Positions 25,176 through 34,347 of a stretch of DNA of 64,000 nucleotides are shown here, piece by piece. Made by a program: the position numbers and the translations under genes. This DNA is from Litorimonas sp964425355 (GTDB lineage: Bacteria; Pseudomonadota; Alphaproteobacteria; Caulobacterales; Maricaulaceae): positions 1-64,000 of the forward strand of contig CAYRMO010000001.1 in assembly GCA_964425355.1 (NCBI GenBank), in the 5' to 3' direction. The notes under the pieces are model-generated. The model made no database searches and had not been told where the DNA came from. It saw nothing but the letters and a program-made list of their open reading frames with translations. Numbering within the stretch: the first letter of the stretch is position 1; each line of letters opens with the position of its first letter.

Positions 25176-26110
25176 AGCGGAATATCACTGACGATATTTT
25201 TCTTGAGATGTTTGAGTTCCTCATCAGTGCTCTTGAGTAATTTGCGGGCTTTCAGATCAAATTTACATCCGCTCGCCAACATGGTGATCCAGCTATTACC
25301 GCTAATGGGGTCCATTACATTGTGGACGATTTCGCGCGTATAGCTATCGGCACTTAGAAGATAAGGCGCGTAATCATAGGCATCACCACGGCTCGGGTAA
25401 CTATGGATAAAAGCGCGCATTTCCAAAAGGGCGCCGCTTTTATCACCCGCCATATAATCTGGGTTTTCAAATTCCGGCCAGCCCTTTTTAAACCACCCTA
25501 TTGTCGACGTTGTACGACCAAAAAAAGACCCCAAGCTCACATGTTCAGTTATGTCGAGTTCGGATTTTTTAAAGACGCCCGCGCCAATGATGTCAATATT
25601 GTGAGATGTGAGTTCCGATATGGTCGTGCCCTGATATTTGATTTGCGTATCGAGATTTCGAGCTTTTGCTGGCCCGGGCATGTCAGTCATATGATTTTTG
25701 GCACTATCTAGGAGACGTTTCGGCCATGGAAATATTTTATCTTCGGGAAGATAGATATGTTCGACTGTTTCGACCATTGTTGCTGCGATGCGCCCGTCGC
25801 GATGGGTCATAATGTGACAAAGGCGAATATCGCAGTCCCCAATTGATATAACGGCGCTATCTATACGTAGCGAGTTTCCAGGTCTCGCTTCGCCTTGGTA
25901 TTTTATGTGAAAGTCACGTACGCGTAAGGAGCTAACGGTTCCGCTTTGATAGGCATGTTTTAGCCCAAGGCGGATCATAAACCGTTGTCGCGCCTCATCG
26001 GTTTTATGGGCATAATGCCGCATATTCATGTGACCTAATTCGTCACACTCCCACGCCGAACATTCACCTGCCCAACTTAACGTAAAGTCACTTAGAAAAT
26101 TTAGGGTCAT
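25172..26110 (-). CDS. Acyl-CoA thioesterase-like double hot-dog protein
   Basis: A 312-aa protein with two hot-dog-like halves. The first carries the 4HBT-type signature AWECDELGHMNMRHYAHKTDEA with the conserved Asp/His/Asn region and RVRDFHIKYQGEARPG. The second half has a SLGSFFGR-like segment. It is likely to hydrolyse acyl-CoA esters or bind them; the exact substrate is unknown. It is encoded opposite the catabolic run but fits the same acyl-CoA theme. The start at 26110 is the first ATG before the family homology. Confidence 0.75.
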   Translation of the reverse strand: MTLNFLSDFTLSWAGECSAWECDELGHMNMRHYAHKTDEARQRFMIRLGLKHAYQSGTVSSLRVRDFHIKYQGEARPGNSLRIDSAVISIGDCDIRLCHIMTHRDGRIAATMVETVEHIYLPEDKIFPWPKRLLDSAKNHMTDMPGPAKARNLDTQIKYQGTTISELTSHNIDIIGAGVFKKSELDITEHVSLGSFFGRTTSTIGWFKKGWPEFENPDYMAGDKSGALLEMRAFIHSYPSRGDAYDYAPYLLSADSYTREIVHNVMDPISGNSWITMLASGCKFDLKARKLLKSTDEELKHLKKNIVSDIPL

Positions 26111-26137
26111 GTTTGAACGATTATCTTGTAAATCGCC

Positions 26138-26584
26138 CTAGGCGGCGCATTTCCCACAAACCCCATAATGTTCAACAACAGAACGGGTAATCGCAAATCC
26201 ATCTGGTCGGCAATCTCCGTGATCATGTGCGTGGCGTTCTTCGACCCCCGAACAGCTTTCGCAGATGAAAAACTCAGCCATATGATGATGTTCATCATCG
26301 GCGTGATGGTGGGTATGATCACAAGCGATAAATGCATTTAAGGCTTCGACCCTATGAATGAGGCCATGTCGGGATAGAAACTCTAAAGCCCGGTAAACCG
26401 TAGGCGGTTTGGGACTTCCGACATCAGGTTTGATTCTATCGAGTAAATCATAGGCTTTGATTGCACTTCCATCTTCTATGATGAGTTCAAGAACATGGGC
26501 CCGTAAGGGGGTGAAACGTTCACCCGCACCTTCAACAATCTGTCTGGCGCGTTCAATTCTATGGAGTAGTGTTGTCTCAGTCAT
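26138..26584 (-). CDS. zur: Zinc uptake regulator, Fur family
   Basis: A 148-aa Fur-family repressor. It has a winged helix (FTPLRAHVLELI through PPTVYRALEFLSRHGLIHRVE) and a sensory region rich in His (HTHHHADDEHHH, about residues 100-111). Two CxxC zinc-structural motifs are present, CESC near residue 119 and CGKC at the C-terminus. The His-rich insertion and CxxC pair point to Zur rather than Fur. No znu transporter genes are in the window. The 151 bp upstream to the SapC gene hold both divergent promoters. Confidence 0.87.
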   Translation of the reverse strand: MTETTLLHRIERARQIVEGAGERFTPLRAHVLELIIEDGSAIKAYDLLDRIKPDVGSPKPPTVYRALEFLSRHGLIHRVEALNAFIACDHTHHHADDEHHHMAEFFICESCSGVEERHAHDHGDCRPDGFAITRSVVEHYGVCGKCAA

Positions 26585-26684
26585 AGTTTTCTATAGACTA
26601 GCTTTATTGATTTCACCAGTCTGTAAACCGTCTTTGCGTTAACCGTATTCCAAGGTTGAAGACTAGGAGAAGACTCGCTAAAGG

Positions 26685-26728
26685 CCCTGCTCAGCATTAT
26701 GACCATGCCCAATTCTGGGTAAGCAGGG
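26685..26728 (+). promoter_or_regulatory. Leader hairpin that would mask the SapC ribosome-binding site
   Basis: CCCTGCT (26685-26691) is complementary to AGCAGGG (26722-26728), and an inner CCCA/TGGG hairpin sits between them (26708-26719). The right arm overlaps the SD AGGGGA (26725-26730), 5 nt before the ATG. Whether it forms is untested. Confidence 0.4.
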
Positions 26729-26735
26729 GAATGAA

Positions 26736-27512
26736 ATGGCAAAAGACGACAATCAGGTTAAAATTAGCGGAAATGTGATGTTTTATGAAAATCCAGTGCC
26801 GCTGACGAAAGAAAAGCACGGTGATTTTGGTGTGTCTCAAGTCGACAAGCCTTTTGAATTTATTGCCACACAACATTTTATGCCTTTAACGGCGTCTGAA
26901 TTCGGAAATGCATCAGCCTCTGTCCCAATTATCTTTGCAGGTGATGAGCGTTCGCCACTCGCTGTTATGGGCATTCGGTCAGGCGAAAACCTCTTTGTTG
27001 AAGAAGGTAATTTTGCTCAAGATTTTTATCTTCCAGCTTTCGCACGTCGCTACCCATTTGTACTCGCTGGCGATCCTCAGAATGATCGTTTTGTCGTTTG
27101 TGTCGACGAAAAGGCCGAATGCGTGACAAAGAAAAAGCCACAACAGAAATTCTTCGATGGCGATGACACATCACAATATACAAAAGAAGCTTTCCAATTT
27201 TTGCAAAATTTCGAACGTGACCGTCAAGCCACAAATAAAATGATCGAGGATTTTAAAGCGCTTGATCTGTTTGAACCAAAGGACATGCATTTTCAGGGAC
27301 AAAATCCTGATGGAACTCCCGCGGAACGTCAAAAAATCGCAGATTATTTTGCAGTGTCAGAAGAAAAGTTAAAAGCACTTCCAGACGCTAAGCTCGCAGA
27401 ATTTACAAAGAACGGGTATTTGGCAGTTGCCTATGCGCATTTGCTTTCACTCAATAACTGGCAGCGTTTGGTCAATATGACCCTCCGTCGTGCTGCAGAG
27501 GCTCAAGCTTAA
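26736..27512 (+). CDS. SapC family protein
   Basis: A 258-aa protein of the SapC family (named from a Campylobacter surface-layer gene cluster). It has MFYENPVPLTKEKHGDFGV, VPIIFAGDERSPLAVMGIRSGENLFV and FARRYPFVLAGD, the conserved block of the family. No signal peptide is visible, so surface location is not evident. The family is common in marine alphaproteobacteria beside 2OG or tryptophan-halogenase/TonB genes, none of which is adjacent here. Followed by a strong terminator. Confidence 0.9.
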   Translation: MAKDDNQVKISGNVMFYENPVPLTKEKHGDFGVSQVDKPFEFIATQHFMPLTASEFGNASASVPIIFAGDERSPLAVMGIRSGENLFVEEGNFAQDFYLPAFARRYPFVLAGDPQNDRFVVCVDEKAECVTKKKPQQKFFDGDDTSQYTKEAFQFLQNFERDRQATNKMIEDFKALDLFEPKDMHFQGQNPDGTPAERQKIADYFAVSEEKLKALPDAKLAEFTKNGYLAVAYAHLLSLNNWQRLVNMTLRRAAEAQA

Positions 27513-27539
27513 AGCCATTTATAAAGCGAATAGATTTTT

Positions 27540-27569
27540 AACCCGGCCTTGCAAAAGGTCGGGTTTTTT
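27540..27569 (+). terminator. Rho-independent terminator after the SapC gene
   Basis: An 11-bp stem (AACCCGGCCTT with AAGGTCGGGTT, one G-T pair), loop GCAA and a run of T. It lies 28 bp past the SapC stop. Confidence 0.92.
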
Positions 27570-27641
27570 AATGGCTAAAATGGAATTGCGCTCAGGTAAA
27601 ATTCATTGCACTTTGTTTTTTGAATTGAATGGAAGATGCTT

Positions 27642-29486
27642 ATGTCACTCTCACGTCGAAATGTACTCCTCGGGTCTGCCGCGATCGGCGGGTTAAGTGT
27701 TCTTCCGGGGTGTAAAGAATCTCCATCTTCTGATCTTCAAGGTTCGACAAAAATGGCGGCTGAAGCGGCCTTAAATGGTGCTCAAGATCTGATGCTGAGG
27801 CTTTTCCCAGAAACGGTTACCAGCTTGGGTCTCAAAGATCAGAAATATGCCAGCGCCAAGTTTAACCTTGAAGATCGCTCACGTGCTGGACAGGATACTC
27901 AAGCGCGCGAATTGAAACCTGTGCTCGAGGCTTTAAGGGCCATAGATACATCTGAAATTTCTCCGGAATTAGGGTTAGATGTCGATGTTGTTCGCGCCGT
28001 TTTTGAGCGAAGCGCGACCGGTTTTGATTTCCCATTTGGCGATATGGCATTGCTGAATTATAATTGGTCTTACCGGAATAGCCCTTATGTCGTGGCGCAA
28101 AATACGGGTGCATTTATCGAGATCCCAAGCTTCCTCGATAGTTCACACGCGATTGAATCAGCGGGTGATGCTGAAAGTTATCTCGCTCGCATGCAAGCCT
28201 TTGCCGATCAATTAGACGGAGAAGCCGAAAGGATAACGCAGGACGGTGAGACCGGCATGATCTTGCCAGACTTTTTGATGGAAAAAACACTGGGACAATT
28301 ACGGTCTGCCCGTGATCAAGACCCTGCGACATGGACTTTGGTGCGCTCTATTGGCGTTCGCGGAGCGCCTTATGGCGAGTTTGAGGATGAGGCCCTGCGG
28401 ATTGCTCAGAAAATTGTACATCCAGCTTTAACGCGTCAAATCGAGGCCTTGGAAAAATTAGCCCCGCAAGCCACGGATAAGGCAGGGGTTTGGGCGCGTC
28501 CCGATGGTGATGCCTATTATGACTGGACATTAGGCGCGGCGACAACGACCAATATGACATCGGATGAGGTGCATCAAATGGGCTTGGACGAGCTAGCCGC
28601 CCTTCACGCCGAGATGGATCCAATTTTACGCGCGTTAGGCTATACTGAAGGGGGCGTCGGGGCACGTATGGCAGCTTTGGCCGAAGACCCGCGTTATCAA
28701 TTTAAACCGGGAGATCCGGGACGGGCCGAGATCATGGCCTTTATTGACGAGACCGTGGACGATATTCGCGGTCGTATGCCCGAAGCTTTTGAGACCCTTG
28801 TTCCGGGGTTTCTCGAAGTCACACGTATTGATCCGTCCGTCGAGGCAGGCGCACCAGGGGCTTATGGAGGGGCCGGATCTGTAGACGGAACCAAGCCCGG
28901 GCATTTCTGGATTAACCTTCGAAATACCGCGATTCACAATAAATTTGATCTAGCAGATCTCACTTATCACGAGGCCATACCTGGCCATGTTTGGCAGGGT
29001 GAATATGCGTTTAAGCAATCTTTGGTGCGCTCAATGCTCGCCTTTAATGCCTATTCGGAAGGCTGGGCCCTCTATGCGCAACAAATTGCGGCGGAACTTG
29101 GGGTCTATGATGATTTTCCGGCCGGGCGTTTGGGTTATCTTCAATCCCTTGGATTTAGAGCCTGCCGTCTTGTGGTTGATTCTGGGTTACACGCGAAACA
29201 ATGGACACGCCAGCAAGCCAATGAATGGTTTGTTGAAAATAATGGGTCTAACCCTGATGCCGTGGCGGGCGAGATTGATCGCTATTGTGCATGGCCGGGA
29301 CAAGCCTTGGGATATAAAGTGGGACATACGCGCATAAACCAACTCAGGCAAAACGCGAAGGCTGAGCTTGGCGATAAGTTTGATTATCGACGCTTTAATG
29401 ATGCGGTGGTCCTAGGCGGCCCTGTTCCTATGGATGTATTGGGGCGCGTGATCGACCGATATATAAAACGTGACCTAGCCCGTTGA
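27642..29486 (+). CDS. DUF885 family secreted lipoprotein, probable metallopeptidase
   Basis: A 614-aa DUF885 protein. The N-terminus MSLSRRNVLLGSAAIGG followed by LSVLPGC combines a twin-arginine-like motif with a lipobox cysteine, so export and lipidation are likely. The catalytic zinc motif HEAIPGH lies near residue 443, with downstream SEGWALYAQ and an HxxxN-type region, as in M3/M32-like gluzincins. Start at 27642 chosen because GGAAG is 6 nt upstream; the ATG at 27636 would abut it. Role probably periplasmic peptide processing (inference). Confidence 0.88.
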   Translation: MSLSRRNVLLGSAAIGGLSVLPGCKESPSSDLQGSTKMAAEAALNGAQDLMLRLFPETVTSLGLKDQKYASAKFNLEDRSRAGQDTQARELKPVLEALRAIDTSEISPELGLDVDVVRAVFERSATGFDFPFGDMALLNYNWSYRNSPYVVAQNTGAFIEIPSFLDSSHAIESAGDAESYLARMQAFADQLDGEAERITQDGETGMILPDFLMEKTLGQLRSARDQDPATWTLVRSIGVRGAPYGEFEDEALRIAQKIVHPALTRQIEALEKLAPQATDKAGVWARPDGDAYYDWTLGAATTTNMTSDEVHQMGLDELAALHAEMDPILRALGYTEGGVGARMAALAEDPRYQFKPGDPGRAEIMAFIDETVDDIRGRMPEAFETLVPGFLEVTRIDPSVEAGAPGAYGGAGSVDGTKPGHFWINLRNTAIHNKFDLADLTYHEAIPGHVWQGEYAFKQSLVRSMLAFNAYSEGWALYAQQIAAELGVYDDFPAGRLGYLQSLGFRACRLVVDSGLHAKQWTRQQANEWFVENNGSNPDAVAGEIDRYCAWPGQALGYKVGHTRINQLRQNAKAELGDKFDYRRFNDAVVLGGPVPMDVLGRVIDRYIKRDLAR

Positions 29487-29544
29487 TCCAGGTTTTTGTA
29501 TCCGGACATAGAGCCGGCACGAGCTGTAACGAAAATTATGACAC

Positions 29545-29584
29545 GTTTCGCACGAAACTGTGCGAGATCTGCACGAAACTGTGC
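29545..29584. promoter_or_regulatory. Repeated operator-like motif upstream of the DsbD-family gene
   Basis: GCACGAAACTGTGC occurs exactly at 29550-29563 and 29571-29584, 21 bp apart (two helical turns). Each copy has GCAC/GTGC inverted arms. The first copy also forms GTTTCG-CA-CGAAAC (29545-29558) with preceding bases. It lies 37 bp before the ATG of the next gene. A regulator-binding array is the likely reading; regulator unknown. Confidence 0.55.
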
Positions 29585-29620
29585 ATCGCTTTATTAATAA
29601 ACGCAGGTTAGGGGAGCTCA

Positions 29621-31660
29621 ATGTTTCGTTTCGTGCTCATATGCGTTTTTATCTGGTCGTGTGTCACGACGGCCTTCGCACGTGAAAGCGTGTCACTCGA
29701 TACTGGCCGGACCGAAATTTCGTTGGTCTCGGATCACAATACAATAGAGCCAGGACAAGACTTCACGGTTCTTTTGCGCATGCGGTTTGACGAGAACTGG
29801 TATAGCTATTGGAAAAATCCGGGCGATAGTGGCGAGCCTGTGATGCTAAGATGGGAGCTTCCACCAGGATTTAGCGCGGGCGACATTCAATGGCCCGTGC
29901 CTCATGTTAAATGGGTCGGACCGATCGCATCTTTCGCCTTAGACGGCGAAGTCCTCTTGCCTGTCACAATCACCGTTGATGAGACGGCCCAAACGGATTT
30001 ACCGGTCACACTAAAAGCGCGAACGTTTTTCCTTGTCTGCTATGACGTGTGTGTGCCGGAGCAAGGGCAGCTCTCCTTGCCAATGGGTATGGGGGAACCA
30101 AAAATTGATCCTGTTGGATCAGATATGGTTGCGACCGCCCTGTCAAAAATACCGCAAAACATAGAAGCAAAGGCCGCCATTCGTCATGAAGGCGCGCACA
30201 TCATATTTGATATTGCAGATCTGCCAAAGGGTTTTGAGGCGGCAGACATTTTCCCCAATTCACAACCCGTCCTTGCCCATAGCCAACCCATTACGCGTCA
30301 ACTCGCAAAAAATGGCGTGAGATTTACTGGCCAACCCGGTTATGGTTGGGATGACGCGGGAATAGGTGAGGCCTTTGATGCGACCCTCGTTAATGCGCAG
30401 GGCAAGGGGATTGTTGTCAATGTTGTCCCAGGCGCATCAATTGATATCGGACCATTTAATTCAGGGTCAGCAGGAACAGGCTCTATCAGCTGGTTGGGTG
30501 CAATTATCGGAGCCTTTATTGGCGGATTAATCCTCAATCTTATGCCCTGCGTCTTCCCGGTGATTTCGCTTAAGGCTCTATCTTTGGCAAAAACCGCCCA
30601 TGGAGAGAGACGCGCGGTCAGACGTGAGGGTTGGGCCTATACGATAGGCGTGCTTGTTACGTTCCTATTGCTTGCGATATTTATTCTTGGCCTCAAAGCG
30701 GGTGGCGCGTCGATCGGCTGGGGTTTCCAGCTTCAATCGCCTTGGCTTGTCGGATTGCTTGCCCTGTTACTTTTTGCAATCGGACTTAACCTTTTGGGTG
30801 TTTATGAAATCGGAGGTCGTTTGCAAAATGCCGGCGGTGACCTCGTCGAAAAATCAGGTCCGATGCGATCCTTCTTCACAGGTATATTAGCTGTTATTGT
30901 CGCCACGCCTTGTACGGCACCCTTTATGGCCGGAGCTGTTGGGCTGGCGCTCGCCAGTTCTGCCGGCGTTACTTTGAGCATTTTTCTGGCTTTGGGGCTT
31001 GGCTTTGCGCTCCCCTTCTTGCTGATTGCTTACCTGCCTGGCTTGCTTGCGCGCCTCCCAAAGCCAGGGCCTTGGATGGAAACATTTAAACAAGTTCTTG
31101 CTTTTCCCATGTTTGGTGCGGCTATCTGGTTGATTTGGGTCTTAAGCCTGCAAGCTGGCGCGCCTGGCGTATTAAAAATATTGTCGAGCCTCCTTATTCT
31201 CGGATTTGGTATCTGGCTGGTCAAAGGCAAATCGAATGTCTTGAAAATTCTCGGAGGTGTGGTTTGCGTCCTAGCGCTTCTTACCTCACTATCCGTTCGT
31301 CCTGAAAATTCAGCGGCAGACCTTCACGCTACAAGCTGGTCCCCGCAAGTGGTCTCGCAATTGCAATCTGAGGGCCGTCCCGTTTTTGTCGATTTTACAG
31401 CCGCATGGTGTGTAACCTGTAAGGTCAATGAAGGTCTGGTTTTAAATAGGCAGAAAACAAAGTCGCTTTTTGAACGCACAGATACAGCGTTTCTTGTGGC
31501 GGATTGGACGAATAGGGATGATGTTATCGCGGCCGAGCTCAAACGATTTGGTCGGGCAGGCGTACCCTTATATCTGGTTTATATACCTGGGACGGCAGAG
31601 CCTGAAATATTACCGCAAACCCTCTCCTATAGGGACTTGAAAGAGGCCCTAGAAGATTGA
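29621..31660 (+). CDS. DsbD-family protein-disulfide reductase (ScsB-like)
   Basis: A 679-aa membrane protein that moves reducing power from cytoplasmic thioredoxin to the periplasm. Signal peptide (about 1-20); an N-terminal periplasmic beta domain with the CYDVCVPEQ motif (Cys pair near 141-145). A DsbD-type TM domain of eight helices follows, with redox cysteines in LMPCVFPVISLK and VATPCTAPFMAG. The C-terminal thioredoxin-like domain has WCVTC (596-600). All three redox centres are present. SD GGGGAG. The repeated operator motif lies directly upstream. Confidence 0.92.
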   Translation: MFRFVLICVFIWSCVTTAFARESVSLDTGRTEISLVSDHNTIEPGQDFTVLLRMRFDENWYSYWKNPGDSGEPVMLRWELPPGFSAGDIQWPVPHVKWVGPIASFALDGEVLLPVTITVDETAQTDLPVTLKARTFFLVCYDVCVPEQGQLSLPMGMGEPKIDPVGSDMVATALSKIPQNIEAKAAIRHEGAHIIFDIADLPKGFEAADIFPNSQPVLAHSQPITRQLAKNGVRFTGQPGYGWDDAGIGEAFDATLVNAQGKGIVVNVVPGASIDIGPFNSGSAGTGSISWLGAIIGAFIGGLILNLMPCVFPVISLKALSLAKTAHGERRAVRREGWAYTIGVLVTFLLLAIFILGLKAGGASIGWGFQLQSPWLVGLLALLLFAIGLNLLGVYEIGGRLQNAGGDLVEKSGPMRSFFTGILAVIVATPCTAPFMAGAVGLALASSAGVTLSIFLALGLGFALPFLLIAYLPGLLARLPKPGPWMETFKQVLAFPMFGAAIWLIWVLSLQAGAPGVLKILSSLLILGFGIWLVKGKSNVLKILGGVVCVLALLTSLSVRPENSAADLHATSWSPQVVSQLQSEGRPVFVDFTAAWCVTCKVNEGLVLNRQKTKSLFERTDTAFLVADWTNRDDVIAAELKRFGRAGVPLYLVYIPGTAEPEILPQTLSYRDLKEALED

Positions 31661-31900
31661 TTATTCGGCGGCCTGTTTGAGGTCGCCAATGACTTCATCC
31701 GGTTCATAGACAAGTATATCAGCTGGCTGACACTCAAGTTCCCGGCATAAGGCATCCAAGGTCGAAAACCGAATAGCGCGTGCTTTCCCTGTTTTTAGAA
31801 TTGATAAATTCGCAAGTGTGATACCCACACGTTCCGCCAGTTCAGTGAGCGACATCTTTCGGTCTAGTAAGACCCTGTCCAGATTGACTTTGATAGCCAT
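31661..31900 (-). CDS. XRE-type regulator paired with DUF2975
   Basis: A 79-aa single HTH_XRE domain (MSLTELAERVGITLANLSILKTGKAR, residues about 16-41), like Bacillus YozG. Its start shares one base with the DUF2975 stop (TAATG at 31900). The DUF2975/YozG pair is widespread but of unknown role. It ends directly against the stop of the DsbD-family gene. It probably regulates its own operon. Confidence 0.88.
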   Translation of the reverse strand: MAIKVNLDRVLLDRKMSLTELAERVGITLANLSILKTGKARAIRFSTLDALCRELECQPADILVYEPDEVIGDLKQAAE

Positions 31901-32442
31901 TAGATTGTGAGTTCCTGCTCAGCGCGTAGAGCGGCGCCATGCCGGAAGGCTTCGGAAATTGCGGCAATAACGAATATAAAGAACCAAGTTCCAATATTAA
32001 CTTCAAACATATTGCCATTTTCAGGCCCGAGCCAGAATTTGGCTAAAGCGTGGAAAAATTCTGTGGCCGCCATTATCAACCATATTAGGCGTAGGCGCTT
32101 AATATTCTCCAATTTGAAAGGATCGCCATGCATGATGGCGAGAACAACTTTATGCAAAATTCGAAGAACGAAAAACCAACCCGTTACGACAATGACGGCA
32201 GCCAGACACCGTCCCAACATAACATTTGGGTCCAAATTCGCGTCACTCGTTGCGAGCATCGTATCACGAAACTCACTTGGTATGGCCATAAGGCATATCA
32301 TGATCAGGAGCACGACCAGGAAAAACGCAAACATAAACTGCCCAATCAGCAAGAGAATAGAAAGGGCTCGGGTCATGGACGAATTTTTGACAGCGGAGAG
32401 CGATTCAATCTGATTATGTAGGTCACTGGACGACATAGACAT
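31900..32442 (-). CDS. DUF2975 membrane protein
   Basis: A 180-aa protein with four predicted TM helices (about residues 25-50, 70-92, 115-135, 145-165) and the DUF2975 pattern, including HGDPFKLENIKRLRLI between helices 2 and 3. The ATG at 32442 is preferred over an upstream TTG (32454). It is co-transcribed with the XRE gene. Function unknown. A similar regulator plus membrane-protein pair occurs at 53017-54263. Confidence 0.85.
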   Translation of the reverse strand: MSMSSSDLHNQIESLSAVKNSSMTRALSILLLIGQFMFAFFLVVLLIMICLMAIPSEFRDTMLATSDANLDPNVMLGRCLAAVIVVTGWFFVLRILHKVVLAIMHGDPFKLENIKRLRLIWLIMAATEFFHALAKFWLGPENGNMFEVNIGTWFFIFVIAAISEAFRHGAALRAEQELTI

Positions 32443-32457
32443 ATTGATAAACAATAA

Positions 32458-32470
32458 TGCATTACATGCA
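32458..32470. promoter_or_regulatory. Inverted repeat upstream of the DUF2975/XRE pair
   Basis: TGCAT-TAC-ATGCA, 15 bp before the DUF2975 start. A candidate operator for the XRE protein of the same operon; short, so it could be chance. Confidence 0.35.
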
Positions 32471-32555
32471 AGTCCGTAGCGACGTTCTCTTTAGACGTTT
32501 TGTCTTTTGTGGCGAAGGCTTGTTTAGCTTGCACTAGAGTTCTAAGCCCGTCTCC

Positions 32556-33194
32556 ATGAAAAACACCAAATTAGAATCCGGGCAAAAAATTGTCGTTGCA
32601 TCGCATAATGAAGGGAAGGTGCGTGAAATTCGGGATCTTTTGAGCCCTTTTGGTTTGATCACAATTAGCGCGTCAGAACTGGGATTAGATGAGCCTGAAG
32701 AGACCGAGACGACATTTGCCGGCAATGCAGCCCTAAAAGCCCTTGCAGCCGCCAAGGCGTCAAATCTTCCAGCCCTTTCAGATGATAGCGGATTGGCGAT
32801 TGATGCGCTGAACGGAGATCCGGGAATTTATGCGGCACGTTGGGCTGAACTCCCTAGGATCGAAGTTGAGACTTATGGTCAAAGACGGGATTTCGACATG
32901 GCGATGTGGCATGTGAATGATAAATTGGGCGATTCAAAAAATAGACGCGGACGGTTTATCTGCGCCTTATGCCTCGCTTGGCCTAATGGAGACACCTCAA
33001 TTTATGAGGGAAAGGTTGAAGGTGATATGATCTGGCCACCCAGAGGCGAAAAGGGATTTGGGTATGATCCAATTTTTCAGGCCTTAGGGGATACGCAAAC
33101 ATTTGCCGAGATCGATCCATCTCAAAAACATGCTAAAAGTCATCGTGCTGATGCTTTTGCCAAATTTCTCAAGGCTCAATTCCCAAATGGATAA
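32556..33194 (+). CDS. rdgB: XTP/dITP diphosphatase
   Basis: A 212-aa Ham1/RdgB enzyme that removes deaminated purine nucleotides (XTP, dITP). It has VVASHNEGKVREIRDLL at the N-terminus, the SDDSGLAIDALNGDPGIYAARWA active-site block, and GEKGFGYDPIF and SHRADAF at the C-terminus. Overlaps hemW by 8 bp, the common rdgB-hemW order. Confidence 0.96.
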   Translation: MKNTKLESGQKIVVASHNEGKVREIRDLLSPFGLITISASELGLDEPEETETTFAGNAALKALAAAKASNLPALSDDSGLAIDALNGDPGIYAARWAELPRIEVETYGQRRDFDMAMWHVNDKLGDSKNRRGRFICALCLAWPNGDTSIYEGKVEGDMIWPPRGEKGFGYDPIFQALGDTQTFAEIDPSQKHAKSHRADAFAKFLKAQFPNG

Positions 33195-34323
33195 GACGCC
33201 TTTGGCGGTATATGTCCATTGGCCCTATTGCGCGCGCATATGCCCTTATTGCGATTTCAATGTCTATAAGCGCAAAGCTGATGATGGGCTAATACCCGCT
33301 ATTTTGACCGACCTCTCTTATTGGCGAGAGCGATCCGGTCCCAGGCAGATCACCTCTATTCACTTTGGCGGCGGGACCCCATCCCTTATGACGCCCAGTC
33401 AAATTAGAGCCGTAATTGATCACGTGAACCTACTCTGGGGGTTTGATGATATTGAGATTGCTCTGGAGGCTAATCCTAATGACGCCAGCAACGGAGACTA
33501 TAAGGCCTATGCGACCGCGGGCATTAGTCGGCTCTCACTTGGCGTGCAGAGCTTTGATGATGAAGGGCTTAAAAAACTAGGCCGCGAGCACACGACAGAT
33601 CAGGCAATAGCCGCAATTGATCAGGCCTTAAATGATTTTGCCTCGGTTTCTGCAGATCTTATTTTTGGGTGGCACGGACAGTCAGAACAAGACCTCAAAC
33701 ATGATTTGGATATTTTGCTAGGCAAAGGTGTGCACCATATCTCAACTTATCAACTGACGATTGAACCCGGCACCGCCTTTGCCAAAGCTGAGGCACGGGG
33801 CGAAGCACGCGCTATTGGACCAGACCAGTCTGCCGCGTTTTATGATTATGTCAGGGATAGGCTTTGCCAGTCCGGCTTTGATCACTATGAGGTTTCAAAT
33901 TTTGCAATACCCAATCATCAATCCCGGCACAATCTCGCTTACTGGCGGGGCTATGATTATGTTGGTGTGGGGCCTGGCGCGCATGGACGATTGAGCTTAG
34001 GTGATGAAAAAGAAGCGATGATTGCCCATATGCGACCCCTAAATTATAAGGCAGGGGTCTCTCAAAATGGACATGGGATTGATAAATGCGACCAGCTTAC
34101 GTCTCAGGAACGCGCGGAAGAATATCTTTTAATGGGATTGCGGATTGAGGAGGGTATCTCGCTTAAAACATATTCTCAATATGCCGATCAGCCACTTGAT
34201 GACGACCTTATGGCTGAGCTGATCGAAACAGGTTTTCTAAGTCGCGATGCGGATCGTCTTATGGCGACCCCAGCCGGACGTTTGGTCCTAAACCATATTA
34301 CGGAGCGGTTGCTTTTGGGATAA
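33187..34323 (+). CDS. hemW: HemW, radical SAM heme chaperone
   Basis: A 378-aa protein once annotated as coproporphyrinogen III oxidase. The radical-SAM cluster motif Cys15-x3-Cys19-x2-Cys22 (PYCARICPYCDF) lacks the extra Cys of true HemN, which marks HemW. SIHFGGGTPSLM and the C-terminal HemN domain are present. The frame is open to 33103, but homology begins at MDKTPLAVYVHWPYC, so 33187 (overlapping the rdgB stop by 8 bp) is the start. Confidence 0.94.
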   Translation: MDKTPLAVYVHWPYCARICPYCDFNVYKRKADDGLIPAILTDLSYWRERSGPRQITSIHFGGGTPSLMTPSQIRAVIDHVNLLWGFDDIEIALEANPNDASNGDYKAYATAGISRLSLGVQSFDDEGLKKLGREHTTDQAIAAIDQALNDFASVSADLIFGWHGQSEQDLKHDLDILLGKGVHHISTYQLTIEPGTAFAKAEARGEARAIGPDQSAAFYDYVRDRLCQSGFDHYEVSNFAIPNHQSRHNLAYWRGYDYVGVGPGAHGRLSLGDEKEAMIAHMRPLNYKAGVSQNGHGIDKCDQLTSQERAEEYLLMGLRIEEGISLKTYSQYADQPLDDDLMAELIETGFLSRDADRLMATPAGRLVLNHITERLLLG

Positions 34324-34347
34324 AGCTTATCCTACCGCAGCCCAGCC

